Positions 26,759 to 35,181 of a stretch of 64,000 nucleotides of DNA are shown here, piece after piece. The notes under the pieces were generated by a model. That model did no database searches, was not told where the DNA came from, and saw only the letters and a program-made list of their open reading frames with translations. Source of the DNA: Leisingera sp. S132 (GTDB lineage: Bacteria; Pseudomonadota; Alphaproteobacteria; Rhodobacterales; Rhodobacteraceae); contig NZ_CP083553.1 of the NCBI RefSeq assembly GCF_025144465.1, positions 702,501 to 766,500 of the forward strand. Direction: 5' to 3'. How positions within the stretch are numbered: position 1 is the first letter of the stretch; every line of letters begins with the position of its first letter. The translations under genes were made by a program, and so were the position numbers.

Positions 26759-27442
26759 ATGATTGAACTGAACAACGTAAGCAAGAGCTTCATCTTGCAC
26801 AACCAGGGCAGCGCAGTGATCCCGGTGATGCAAAATGCAACACTGTGTGTGAAACCCGGAGAATGTGTCGGGCTGACTGGAGTATCCGGTGCGGGCAAAT
26901 CCACGCTGATGCGTGTGATCTATGGCAACTATCTAGCCGCCTCTGGCAGCGTCGTGGTTGGTGGTGTCGATGTGGCCAACGCCGAGCCGCGCGAAATCCT
27001 GGCCTTGCGCCGCGAAACCCTGGGATATGTCAGCCAGTTCTTGCGTGTCGTTCCGCGAGTGCCGACTCTGGATGTCGTAGCAGAGCCCTTGCTGGCGGTT
27101 GGAGCTCCCGTGGGCCAAGCTCGTGACAAGGCAGCCTCATTGCTGGCACAGCTTAACATCCCGGAACGGCTTTGGGGCCTTAGCCCAACGACCTTTTCCG
27201 GCGGCGAACAGCAGCGGGTGAATATCGCCCGAGGCTTTGCTTTCGATTATCCTGCGATGCTGCTGGATGAGCCAACGGCCAGCCTTGATGCGCAAAACCG
27301 GGCTACTGTTCTGGGCCTGATCAAGGCCGCCAAGGCACGGGGGGCGGCCATTATAGGCATTTTCCATGATGAAGCTGCGCGCGAAACGGTATGCGACCGG
27401 TTCGTGGACGTCTCCGGCTTTTCACCGAAGGCCATGGCATGA
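26759..27442 (+). CDS. phnL: C-P lyase ABC-type protein PhnL
   Basis: A 227-residue ABC-type ATPase paired with PhnK on the lyase complex. Walker A GVSGAGKST, signature FSGGEQQRVNIARGF and Walker B AMLLDEPTASLD are intact. It follows phnK after 10 bp and overlaps phnN by 4 bp. Confidence 0.92.
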   Translation: MIELNNVSKSFILHNQGSAVIPVMQNATLCVKPGECVGLTGVSGAGKSTLMRVIYGNYLAASGSVVVGGVDVANAEPREILALRRETLGYVSQFLRVVPRVPTLDVVAEPLLAVGAPVGQARDKAASLLAQLNIPERLWGLSPTTFSGGEQQRVNIARGFAFDYPAMLLDEPTASLDAQNRATVLGLIKAAKARGAAIIGIFHDEAARETVCDRFVDVSGFSPKAMA

Positions 27443-27999
27443 GCAAGGGGGCTTCAAAAGGTCCGGTCATAGCAGTGGTCGGACCGTCAGGTGTCGGAAA
27501 GGACAGTCTCATGTCCGCTCTGGCAGTCTCAGTCCCGCAACTGCGCGTGTTGCGCCGGGTGATCACGCGAGCACCCGAAGCCGGAGGCGAGGACTATCAG
27601 GCAGTATCAGAAGCGGAGTTCTCTGCCCTCGCCGGAGCTGGTGTCTTTTCTCTGCACTGGCAGGCGCATGGCCTCCACTACGGTATCCCCCGTGACATCG
27701 AAGACCTGCGTGAAGGAGCAGCTGGTGTACTGGTAAACTTGTCCCGCGCCGTGTTGCTGGAGGCGCAGGAAAAGTTCGGCCATTTCATCGTGCTTTCGGT
27801 GACTGCACGCCCGCAGGTGCTGGCCGCGCGCCTTGCTGCTCGCAGAAGAGAGAGCGAAGAGGAAGTGCAGAGGCGTTTGGCTCGCGCGATGAAGCCGCTG
27901 CCTGCAGGCTTGCGCCGGGTTCATCAGATCGACAACAGCGGGACGCTGAGTGCCGCGGTGAACGCTGCGCTGGCCGTTGTTCAGCCGGAGAGCGCATAG
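27439..27999 (+). CDS. phnN: Ribose 1,5-bisphosphate phosphokinase
   Basis: A 186-residue guanylate-kinase-like enzyme that converts ribose 1,5-bisphosphate to PRPP at the end of the C-P lyase route. The P-loop is GPSGVGKDSL. The ATG at 27439 overlaps the phnL stop (ATGA), so the longer frame from 27391 is rejected. The last 19 bp overlap the 3' end of the convergent DUF1045 gene. Confidence 0.9.
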   Translation: MSKGASKGPVIAVVGPSGVGKDSLMSALAVSVPQLRVLRRVITRAPEAGGEDYQAVSEAEFSALAGAGVFSLHWQAHGLHYGIPRDIEDLREGAAGVLVNLSRAVLLEAQEKFGHFIVLSVTARPQVLAARLAARRRESEEEVQRRLARAMKPLPAGLRRVHQIDNSGTLSAAVNAALAVVQPESA

Positions 28000-28664
28000 C
28001 GATGGATGAGGTGAAACCTGCCATCCGGCGCTTCGCCCGTCAGCGCGATATCTCCGATCACAAGAGGCGCAGGCAGAAGTGGGATCAGGCGTTTGTTCAG
28101 TGCGGCCTCCACTGCGGGCAGTTCTGGTTTGGGCAGCTTTCCTGTCAGCGTAATATGAAAACGGAACTGGCTGAGAACATACGGGTAGCCCCAGCGCATG
28201 AGGTTCTCCTCCTGCTCCGGCGCCAGGCCAGCGGCACGGCGGCGGTCCAGATCTGCCGTGGACAGCGGCGCTCGAAACCTGTCGAGTTCAGTCACGCAGT
28301 TTGCTGCGAGCGTGTTCACGGACGACTGGTCACCGGTAGGACGCAATGCGAGGAAACGGCCAAGGCGTGCCAAGTGAAGGCCGTCAAAGCTGACAGGCTT
28401 CTGAGAAGCCGCAAAGGCTTCACAGGCGATTTCAAGCGCAGCCTGTGTCTGACCTTCGGCCAGGCGCATCGGCGGCTTCAACGTCGCGTGAAGCCCGTAT
28501 TTTCGCGGCACTTCCGTGATCGCGTCAATGTCCAGCCCTGCCATGTCCGGATGCGGCAGGCGCTTGCCCGTCTTGATATCCCATCCAAGCCAGCTGGCTG
28601 CAAACCGGCTCCATTCCGCATCGGCGGGCGGAGCGTAATAGATCGCGTATCGCGTGAATGTCAC
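27981..28664 (-). CDS. DUF1045 protein of phosphonate operons (2H-phosphoesterase-like)
   Basis: A 227-residue protein of the family often called putative phosphonate metabolism protein. Two HxTx-type motifs, HATLKPP (near residue 59) and HITLTG (near 170), are the hallmark of 2H phosphoesterases. Those enzymes open cyclic phosphates. In E. coli PhnP opens the ribosyl cyclic phosphate made by C-P lyase; no phnP is visible here, so this protein may take that role. AGGAGG lies 4 nt before the ATG. It diverges from phnM. Confidence 0.8.
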   Translation of the reverse strand: MTFTRYAIYYAPPADAEWSRFAASWLGWDIKTGKRLPHPDMAGLDIDAITEVPRKYGLHATLKPPMRLAEGQTQAALEIACEAFAASQKPVSFDGLHLARLGRFLALRPTGDQSSVNTLAANCVTELDRFRAPLSTADLDRRRAAGLAPEQEENLMRWGYPYVLSQFRFHITLTGKLPKPELPAVEAALNKRLIPLLPAPLVIGDIALTGEAPDGRFHLIHRYALSG

Positions 28665-28714
28665 ATTGGCCTCCTAAACGTGGCCTTCCATAGCTTGAAA
28701 GATGTGAAGTCCAG

Positions 28715-29857
28715 ATGACAGAAGAGATGATCCTTGCCAATGCTGCTCTGGTACTTCCGGGCGAAGTCCGGACCGGCAGTGTGAAAGTTACAGGTGGTGT
28801 GATAGCAGACATCTCCGACGGAGCATCGGTCCCGGCGGGCGCTATGGATTGCCAAGGGGATTTTGTTAGCCCTGGCCTGGTGGAACTGCACACGGACAAC
28901 TTGGAACGCCATATACAGCCGCGCCCGAAGGTGGACTGGCCGCTTGCCAGTGCCATTATTGCTCATGACGCGGAGCTGGCGGGGACCGGCATCACCACGG
29001 TGTTTGACGCTATGCGCGTTGGATCAATAAGCCGCCGGGAAAGCCGTTATGGCGCATATGCCCGGCAGCTGGCTTCTGAGCTTCTGGAGTTGCGCGCTGC
29101 CAACGCGCTGAAGATCTCGCACTTCCTGCACCTTCGGGCAGAGATATGCACTGATACACTGGTGGAAGAACTGAATGCCTTCGGAGAAGAAGACCGGGTC
29201 AGGCTGGTCTCTCTCATGGATCACACGCCGGGCCAGCGACAGTTTCGCGACCTCGCCAAGCTGGAGCAGTATGTAAAAGGCAAACACGGGTTTGACGATG
29301 CAGCCTTTCAGTCGCATGTGGCGCATCTGATGGAGCTGCAGGAAACTTATGGCGCGTTGCACGAAGCGGAGGCTGTCGCGGCGGCCAAGCGGTTTGGCGC
29401 GGTGCTGGCAAGCCACGATGATACAACAGCGGCACAGGTGGCGGTTTCCGCCGGCCATGGGATCCGGCTTGCTGAATTTCCAACGACGGTTGAGGCTGCG
29501 CAGGCGTGCCGGGTGCAAGGCATCAAGGTGATGATGGGTGCACCGAACTTGATCCGCGGCGGATCGCATTCAGGCAACGTTGCTGCGCATGAATTGGCGA
29601 ACCTGGAATTGCTGGACATTCTTTCGTCCGATTATGTGCCTGCCGCGCTGCTAATGTCTGCGGTCAAATTGGGCGAGCTATGGGGTGATTTGGCACGTGG
29701 GTTGGGCACAGTCACGCATGCTCCTGCTGCCGCAGTCGGACTTGATGACCGGGGGCGGCTGGAAACAGGCAAACGTGCTGACCTGATCAGGTTCAGCATG
29801 CAGGCGGGAGCGCCTGCTATACGTGGTGTCTGGACCCGAGGGCTGCGGGTGGCGTAG
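28715..29857 (+). CDS. phnM: Alpha-D-ribose 1-methylphosphonate 5-triphosphate diphosphatase
   Basis: A 380-residue amidohydrolase-fold enzyme that removes pyrophosphate from the triphosphoribosyl phosphonate before C-P cleavage. Metal-binding motifs VELHTDNLERH, MDHTPGQRQ and SHDDTT are in place. It lies 50 bp from the DUF1045 gene, which runs the other way, so it has its own promoter and is not in the phnG-N transcript. Confidence 0.92.
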   Translation: MTEEMILANAALVLPGEVRTGSVKVTGGVIADISDGASVPAGAMDCQGDFVSPGLVELHTDNLERHIQPRPKVDWPLASAIIAHDAELAGTGITTVFDAMRVGSISRRESRYGAYARQLASELLELRAANALKISHFLHLRAEICTDTLVEELNAFGEEDRVRLVSLMDHTPGQRQFRDLAKLEQYVKGKHGFDDAAFQSHVAHLMELQETYGALHEAEAVAAAKRFGAVLASHDDTTAAQVAVSAGHGIRLAEFPTTVEAAQACRVQGIKVMMGAPNLIRGGSHSGNVAAHELANLELLDILSSDYVPAALLMSAVKLGELWGDLARGLGTVTHAPAAAVGLDDRGRLETGKRADLIRFSMQAGAPAIRGVWTRGLRVA

Positions 29858-29890
29858 ATGCTGTGAGCCGGAGCCCCGCGAAGTCAGTGT

Positions 29891-30370
29891 TCAGCCAGCC
29901 CGGTAAAACATATAGCGCCCGGCAGGGATGCCGTCGGGGCCGCTCAACTGTTCAAAGCCCGTCAGCGGCTGGCCGGAAACGATAATCCCGCCAGGGACCA
30001 TGACTTGACCAATCACAGGCGAGAGTGCGGCAGCTTCGGCAACGTCCTTTTCCTTGACACCAAAGCCGAAGTCATAGTGTGCGAGAGCAATCTTGTGACC
30101 GCCTGCCGCAAGCTGCTCCAGCATCGGTCTGGCTTCGCCCTGAAGAAAGTCCTCTTCCGGTGGGACGCAAGACGGATGGCATTGCAGGATCCGGTCAATC
30201 ACCCAGATCCGGCGGTCACTCATGATTTTGCGCAAGTGGTCATAGGTGCGCCCGTTGCCGAGCCCCATATCCAGAACATCGCCTTGGACCGGATTTATCA
30301 GTTCCGCGGCCCAGTTCAATCCGTCGCGCTGGGCGGTCAGACGACGCAGCATGGAATCGAGACGGCTCAT
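29891..30370 (-). CDS. Small class I SAM-dependent methyltransferase
   Basis: A 159-residue protein with a Rossmann-type SAM site, VLDMGLGNGRTYDHL. It is short and lacks a clear acceptor-binding domain. It is the last of seven minus-strand genes at 29891-36404 and follows the deacetylase gene with no gap. Within that operon it could methylate a sugar or lipid end group; this is inferred from context. Confidence 0.75.
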   Translation of the reverse strand: MSRLDSMLRRLTAQRDGLNWAAELINPVQGDVLDMGLGNGRTYDHLRKIMSDRRIWVIDRILQCHPSCVPPEEDFLQGEARPMLEQLAAGGHKIALAHYDFGFGVKEKDVAEAAALSPVIGQVMVPGGIIVSGQPLTGFEQLSGPDGIPAGRYMFYRAG

Positions 30371-31129
30371 TCAGGACATCCTTTCATCATAGATCCAAGC
30401 CTCGCCCGGGCCGTGAAGCAGGCGCTTTGCGAGCGCACCGATGAAAGACCAAGTTGCCTCATCATGGACCAGATGGTGGGTGAGGAGCCCATAGGGTTCC
30501 GCATTGTCGGCATCTCCCATGCGGCGGTCGCGCAGCTGGCGGGCCACCTGTGTGGTCAACCGATCAACTGGCAGCAAGCCGCGGCGGCCTTTCCAGTCGA
30601 CCGGATCCAGATGAGTGTTCACCCGCAACAGGCCGGAAGCGGGTTTGGCAGCCTTGCGGGGGGTGAATGTTGATACAGCTGTATAACCGGCTCCTGCCAG
30701 CCAAGTCAGCATTTCCGCAGAAATCCGGTTCCACGGCGGAACAAACATTGGGCGCAAGCAGCCGCCAAACAAGTTTTGCATCGCCGCCAAGCCGCGCTCG
30801 GCATCATCCAGCAGTTCTTCCAGAGGGCGGTGCGCACCGAACTCGGCCTTTTTTTCTCCAGCCGGTGCATGGTTCTGGTGGGCCCAACCGTGGACGACCG
30901 GGACGAGTGTTGGATGCTCTGCGATGAAACGGGCCAGATCCGGTGTCGCGCCTTGTGGAACCACGGCCAAATGCACCGGCAGGTCGAGGTGATCCGAAAG
31001 CGCTGCCAGCCGTTCCAGTTCAGAAGAATGGGACATTGCATCATCGTCCCGCCACCACAGGGGCAGCCTCAGCCCTGCCTGCTGCCAGTGGTCCAGTTCC
31101 CGGTCCAGCTCGCTCCAATCCGGTGTCAT
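30371..31129 (-). CDS. Polysaccharide deacetylase-family protein
   Basis: A 252-residue NodB-like protein. The metal and catalytic residues are suggested by LWWRDDDAM (Asp-Asp) and HGWAHQNH (H-x3-H). There is no signal peptide, so the substrate is probably a cytosolic sugar or lipid-linked sugar rather than a finished wall polymer. It overlaps the upstream glycosyltransferase by 4 bp. Its role is likely removal of an N-acetyl group from an intermediate of this operon. Confidence 0.78.
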   Translation of the reverse strand: MTPDWSELDRELDHWQQAGLRLPLWWRDDDAMSHSSELERLAALSDHLDLPVHLAVVPQGATPDLARFIAEHPTLVPVVHGWAHQNHAPAGEKKAEFGAHRPLEELLDDAERGLAAMQNLFGGCLRPMFVPPWNRISAEMLTWLAGAGYTAVSTFTPRKAAKPASGLLRVNTHLDPVDWKGRRGLLPVDRLTTQVARQLRDRRMGDADNAEPYGLLTHHLVHDEATWSFIGALAKRLLHGPGEAWIYDERMS

Positions 31130-32262
31130 TCGCGCCCTCCCGCAAGTTCAGCGGCAATCTCCACGGTCCGGGCTGCCCCGTCAAACCTGAAACCGCCTGC
31201 GAGCCGCGGCGGTGCTTGCATTGCCGCCTTGACTGCTGCGCATAGCGATTCAGGAGAAAGGTTTGCAGTTTCAAGAACCTCTATGCCCTTCAGTGGTGCG
31301 AGACTGGCCGCGCGCAGGCCCTGTTCTGTTTCGTTTCCAGCGTCGAAGGGCACTAGAACAGCAGGCGTGCCGACTTGCAAAATATCCAATGCAGTATTGT
31401 AGCCGCACATGCTGACTGAAGCCGCGGCGTGGGAAAGCATCTGGCGGAAGTCATGACGGGCAGGCTCCAGCAGAGCGGGGGACCTGGCCGTGGAAAACTC
31501 TGCAATGCGAACGTCGGCATCCGAGCCGCCAACGAGCAATCGCCACGGCGTGCCGGGCATCAGCCTAGCGGCCTCTAGGGCGCAGCGATAGAGCGGTGTC
31601 CCCACGCTGCCGCCCCCAGCGCTCACCAGCACTTCGCCAGCGCCTGCCTGATCCGGGTGGGGGCCAGCGGTGGCTGGGGCCACATAACCCGTGTAACGCA
31701 GCTTGGCTGCCAGCATTTTAGAGACCGGCCAGCTCGCGTTGAGCCGTGTGGCTGCGGGGTCGGAATGAACCAGCACAGCATCAAAGTATTTAGCGATCAC
31801 TGCGTCGGCCTTTGCCGCTTTCTCCGGTTTTGACGGAGGGGAGAGGATGTCGCGGATAGAAGACAGGATCACCGGCCGCCGAGGCAGTGTTTTGGCAGTT
31901 TCAAGCAGAGCTTGGAATTCCCTTCGCAGGGAGCGTCGGCCAAAAGGGTAAAGCTCTGTGATCAGCACGTCGGGTTGCAAGTTCCGCAGTGCAGTGCAAA
32001 TGGCTGTCTGACGTTGTAACAAATATGCTTCATCAGCCAGCGTGTTGTTTTCTGCCAGGAGGCGGGTGAAGTCCACCCCGTCGGAGCGCAACGGAGGCAG
32101 CTGAAGCAACTCAACCCCGTCAGTTGTGAGCTGCAGTGCCGGGAAACCGCCTGAGGCGACCTGCACCCGGTGGCCCGCTTCGATGAAAGCCCGGGCCAGT
32201 GTGATAGCCCTGGACAAGTGGCCGGTACCCAGCAGATGTGTGACGGCAATCAAAACTTTCAT
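31126..32262 (-). CDS. Glycosyltransferase, GT-B fold (MurG/GT28-like)
   Basis: A 378-residue GT-B enzyme. The N-terminus has LLGTGHLSRAITLARA, as in GT28-type transferases, and the C-terminal donor site has SAGGGSVGTPLY and CGYNTALDILQVGTPAVLVPF. No membrane helices. It resembles the first gene of the operon (35178-36404) in layout but differs widely in sequence. Donor and acceptor are unknown. It overlaps its neighbours by 4 bp on each side. Confidence 0.78.
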   Translation of the reverse strand: MKVLIAVTHLLGTGHLSRAITLARAFIEAGHRVQVASGGFPALQLTTDGVELLQLPPLRSDGVDFTRLLAENNTLADEAYLLQRQTAICTALRNLQPDVLITELYPFGRRSLRREFQALLETAKTLPRRPVILSSIRDILSPPSKPEKAAKADAVIAKYFDAVLVHSDPAATRLNASWPVSKMLAAKLRYTGYVAPATAGPHPDQAGAGEVLVSAGGGSVGTPLYRCALEAARLMPGTPWRLLVGGSDADVRIAEFSTARSPALLEPARHDFRQMLSHAAASVSMCGYNTALDILQVGTPAVLVPFDAGNETEQGLRAASLAPLKGIEVLETANLSPESLCAAVKAAMQAPPRLAGGFRFDGAARTVEIAAELAGGRE

Positions 32263-32846
32263 GAGGATGCCTTGCTAAGCAGCCGAACCGGGTCTGGCCA
32301 GGGACGAAGGTCTCGACCGATAACCTCGATTACAAACAGGCGGTTCCGTTTGATGCGGAATGGGGCGGGGCCATCGAAATTCCAGCCGTGCGCCCGTGCC
32401 AGGATCATTCGCATGATACCGATATGGCAAACAGCAACAGCATCCTGTTTCAGTGCGTAAAGCCAAGGTTCGATTCTGGACCAGACTTCCGCCGGGCTCT
32501 CTCCTCCAGGCGGACGGTAATTCCAGCCCCATTCTTCGATATCGCGAAAGACGCTGCCCGGAGCAGCTTTTAGATCCAAACCACGGAGCCCTTCCCAATC
32601 CCCCCAGTTCATCTCGATGAGTTCAGACGCTGTTCGTGGTTTGTGTCCGGTGACGAGCAGGGCCGTTTCCGCTGCACGTGCCAGTGGACTGGACCAAAGC
32701 TCTGCCTGCCGCCAATCCTCTGGCAAGGTGTGGCTGCCCAGCTCTGTCCGGGCCGCATCGTCCAGCGGTATGTCACTGCGGCCTTGGATGCGGCCGGCGC
32801 GGTTCCAGGCGGTATGCCCGTGGCGCAATAGAGCAAGCCGTATCAT
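32259..32846 (-). CDS. Histidine phosphatase (phosphoglycerate mutase-like) family protein
   Basis: A 195-residue protein with the RHG catalytic motif LLRHGHTAWN (His9), an acid region in ELIEMNWGDWEGL, and a second His in AVCHIGIMR. It likely removes phosphate from a small sugar or alcohol phosphate. The ATG at 32846 overlaps the stop of the upstream gene (ATGA); the longer frame would need a TTG start. Its place among glycosyltransferases suggests it works on a glycosyl-phosphate intermediate. Confidence 0.8.
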   Translation of the reverse strand: MIRLALLRHGHTAWNRAGRIQGRSDIPLDDAARTELGSHTLPEDWRQAELWSSPLARAAETALLVTGHKPRTASELIEMNWGDWEGLRGLDLKAAPGSVFRDIEEWGWNYRPPGGESPAEVWSRIEPWLYALKQDAVAVCHIGIMRMILARAHGWNFDGPAPFRIKRNRLFVIEVIGRDLRPWPDPVRLLSKASS

Positions 32847-33931
32847 GCGGAGAGGTCCATCAGCGGCAAAACAGTCTTCCAAAATGTCCGGGCGGCGGCG
32901 GGAGCAAGGTGGTTGGTTGAAATATAGTCGCGGGCATCCTTGGCAGTTTCTGAACGCAGCTCGGGGTTTGCAAGCAGCTGGGTGGCAAAGGATGCGAGAG
33001 CTTGTGCGCCTGCTTCCGGAGCCGGGTAGGCCTTGGGCAGCAATACATCCCGCACGCCGGGACGGTCCTGAGCGGCAACTGGCAGCCCATGGGCTTGGGC
33101 CTCCAGATACACCATGCCAAAGGCTTCATTGACACCGGGCCACAGAAACAAGCTCGCCTGTGCATAGGCCGCGGCCAATTCCGTGCGGGAGAGTTGGCCC
33201 AGGTAGCGGACCCTTTCTGAGAAGGGGGCCATCAGAATCTCAACCTCAGCCCGGGCCGGGCCGTCGCCTGCAATATCCAGATGCCAATCACCGGGCAGGT
33301 GGGCAAGTGTTTCTGCAATGATACCATATGAAGCCAGTTTGTCGCCCCGGCGCATCATGCCCGCTGCCAGAATGGGTCCGTCCAGGGAAGACGGGGCCGG
33401 TAGCCCGTTAAGTGGAAGGAAGGGGGGCAGGCAAGTGATGATCTGGTGCCCGTGCCGGTCACGATCCAGCGCAAACCGGTCCTGTTCGGTGAAATAAAAG
33501 ATTGCATCTGCGGCATCAGCCGCCGCATGGGCCGCTTTGGCGAACTCGGCCCAGGGGCTGGTCAAACGCTTTTGGGCGCGTGTGGATTCGATCTGCACAT
33601 ACGGGATGCCCCGGGCGCGCGCCATCACCGGGCCAATCAGGTCAGGGGCTTTGTAGTAGTTGTGATACGTGACCCAGAGGTCAGCTTCAGGCATTTCTTC
33701 AATCAAACGGCGGATTTCGCCTTCCGCATTTGCGCGCAGAGCAGATTGCTGCTCCCTGTCGCCGTGTTTGTCATAGATCCGAAGGTCCGATGCAAGCTGC
33801 ACCTTTGCGCCGTTGGATTTAAACAGAGCCATCAGATTGCGTGCAATCTCGCGATCGCCGGAGGGAACACGATGGTGCGGCGGCTTCATCGGCGCGTAGA
33901 AGGCAACCCGCTTTCCGGATCCCGGCATCAT
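32843..33931 (-). CDS. Glycosyltransferase family 4-like
   Basis: A 362-residue GT-B enzyme. The C-terminal donor domain has AGDGPARAEVE and the E-x7-E type motif NEAFGMVYLEAQ. The N-terminal half opens with KPPHHRVPSGDREIARNL, usual for GT4 enzymes. It starts 5 bp after the upstream glycosyltransferase and overlaps the phosphatase gene. Confidence 0.8.
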   Translation of the reverse strand: MMPGSGKRVAFYAPMKPPHHRVPSGDREIARNLMALFKSNGAKVQLASDLRIYDKHGDREQQSALRANAEGEIRRLIEEMPEADLWVTYHNYYKAPDLIGPVMARARGIPYVQIESTRAQKRLTSPWAEFAKAAHAAADAADAIFYFTEQDRFALDRDRHGHQIITCLPPFLPLNGLPAPSSLDGPILAAGMMRRGDKLASYGIIAETLAHLPGDWHLDIAGDGPARAEVEILMAPFSERVRYLGQLSRTELAAAYAQASLFLWPGVNEAFGMVYLEAQAHGLPVAAQDRPGVRDVLLPKAYPAPEAGAQALASFATQLLANPELRSETAKDARDYISTNHLAPAAARTFWKTVLPLMDLSA

Positions 33932-33936
33932 CGAGG

Positions 33937-35181
33937 TCAGCCGTTCTGCAGCATAGAGTTCAGCCGTTTCGAAAGCTGGGCAATTCCAGGATCCATCCCG
34001 AAATCGCTGCGCAAACGGGCCAAAGCGGACTGGGCCATTTCTGCCAGTTTCTGTGGGTGCCGCGCAGCAGAGAGCAGACTCTCTGCCAGCGCCTCAGGGC
34101 TGTCTGCGCTCAAAAGCCCGTGGATCCCATGGTCTATGAACTCCGGGATCGCTGAAACAGGGGTCGACAGGATCGGCAGAGCCTGCGAAGCCGCCTCCAT
34201 CAGCACGTTCGGGAGCCCGTCCCGGTCACCGTCGGCTGCCACCCGGCTGGGCAGTACGAACAGGTCAGATGAACGCATTGCCTCAATCACTTCTGGCTGG
34301 TCGCAGGCACCGCGCCAGGTGATACGATCGGCAATGCCTGCATCTTCAGCCATACCTTGCAAAAGGTCACCCAGCCCGCCGCCACCGATATGAGTCCAGT
34401 GCCAGTCAAGGCCTGCCGGCAGCAAAGCCAGTGCGGCAATCAGGCGGTCGAACCCCTTTTTTTCCACCAAGCGGCCTACAGACATGAAGCGCATGGGGTC
34501 TTGAGGCCGGCGCGGCCTGCGCGCAGGCGGTGCTGGAAAACGGGTCAGGTCCAGCCCGTGATAGACCAAATCAATACGATCAGGTGTATCCGCCAATTCC
34601 TGCAGATGCTTGGCGCCGAAGCCAGTGCATGTGGCACCAAATTCAGCGCCGTGATGGGCTGCGGAGAGCTTCTCCTGGATTTCCCACTCTGGTGAGGTCC
34701 AGATGTCCTTGGCATGGGCAGAAAAGCTCCACGGAAGGTCCCGCATGATTGCTGCGTAGCGAGCCACTGATGATGGGGTGTGCAGGAAATGCGCGTAGAG
34801 GCCTAGTACCTCCTCCGGCATCTCTGCCGCCAAAACACAAGCCTGGCCAAAACGGCGTATACGGTTAGGCGTCGCGTCACGGCGCAAGTCCGCACGCCAA
34901 ATGCGGTAGGCCTCGAAGTATCCAGGCAACTGCTGAGCAATTTCGCGTGCGCGCCAGACCCGGACCGGTTCTTCATGCAGATACTCAGGCAGGTAATTTA
35001 CACGCGCCTTCAGCTGTGCATGCAAGGGATGGCTCTTGATGTCCGTGGGATGGCGCAATGACCATATCTCAAAAGCATGGCCAGCGGCCTCGAGGGCAAC
35101 CAGTTCTTGCGCGATAAAGGTCTCGGACAGGCGCGGCCAGCCCTTTACCACCACTGCAAGGGGCGGGCGGGCAGTGTTCAT
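33937..35181 (-). CDS. Glycosyltransferase family 4-like
   Basis: A 414-residue GT-B enzyme of the colanic-acid-type GT4 group. It begins with VVVKGWPRLSETFIAQELVAL, has SVGRLVEKKGFDRLIAAL at the donor domain and the segment DGLPNVLMEAASQALPIL. Similar enzymes transfer sugars to lipid-linked or polysaccharide acceptors. It overlaps the first operon gene by 4 bp. Confidence 0.82.
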   Translation of the reverse strand: MNTARPPLAVVVKGWPRLSETFIAQELVALEAAGHAFEIWSLRHPTDIKSHPLHAQLKARVNYLPEYLHEEPVRVWRAREIAQQLPGYFEAYRIWRADLRRDATPNRIRRFGQACVLAAEMPEEVLGLYAHFLHTPSSVARYAAIMRDLPWSFSAHAKDIWTSPEWEIQEKLSAAHHGAEFGATCTGFGAKHLQELADTPDRIDLVYHGLDLTRFPAPPARRPRRPQDPMRFMSVGRLVEKKGFDRLIAALALLPAGLDWHWTHIGGGGLGDLLQGMAEDAGIADRITWRGACDQPEVIEAMRSSDLFVLPSRVAADGDRDGLPNVLMEAASQALPILSTPVSAIPEFIDHGIHGLLSADSPEALAESLLSAARHPQKLAEMAQSALARLRSDFGMDPGIAQLSKRLNSMLQNG

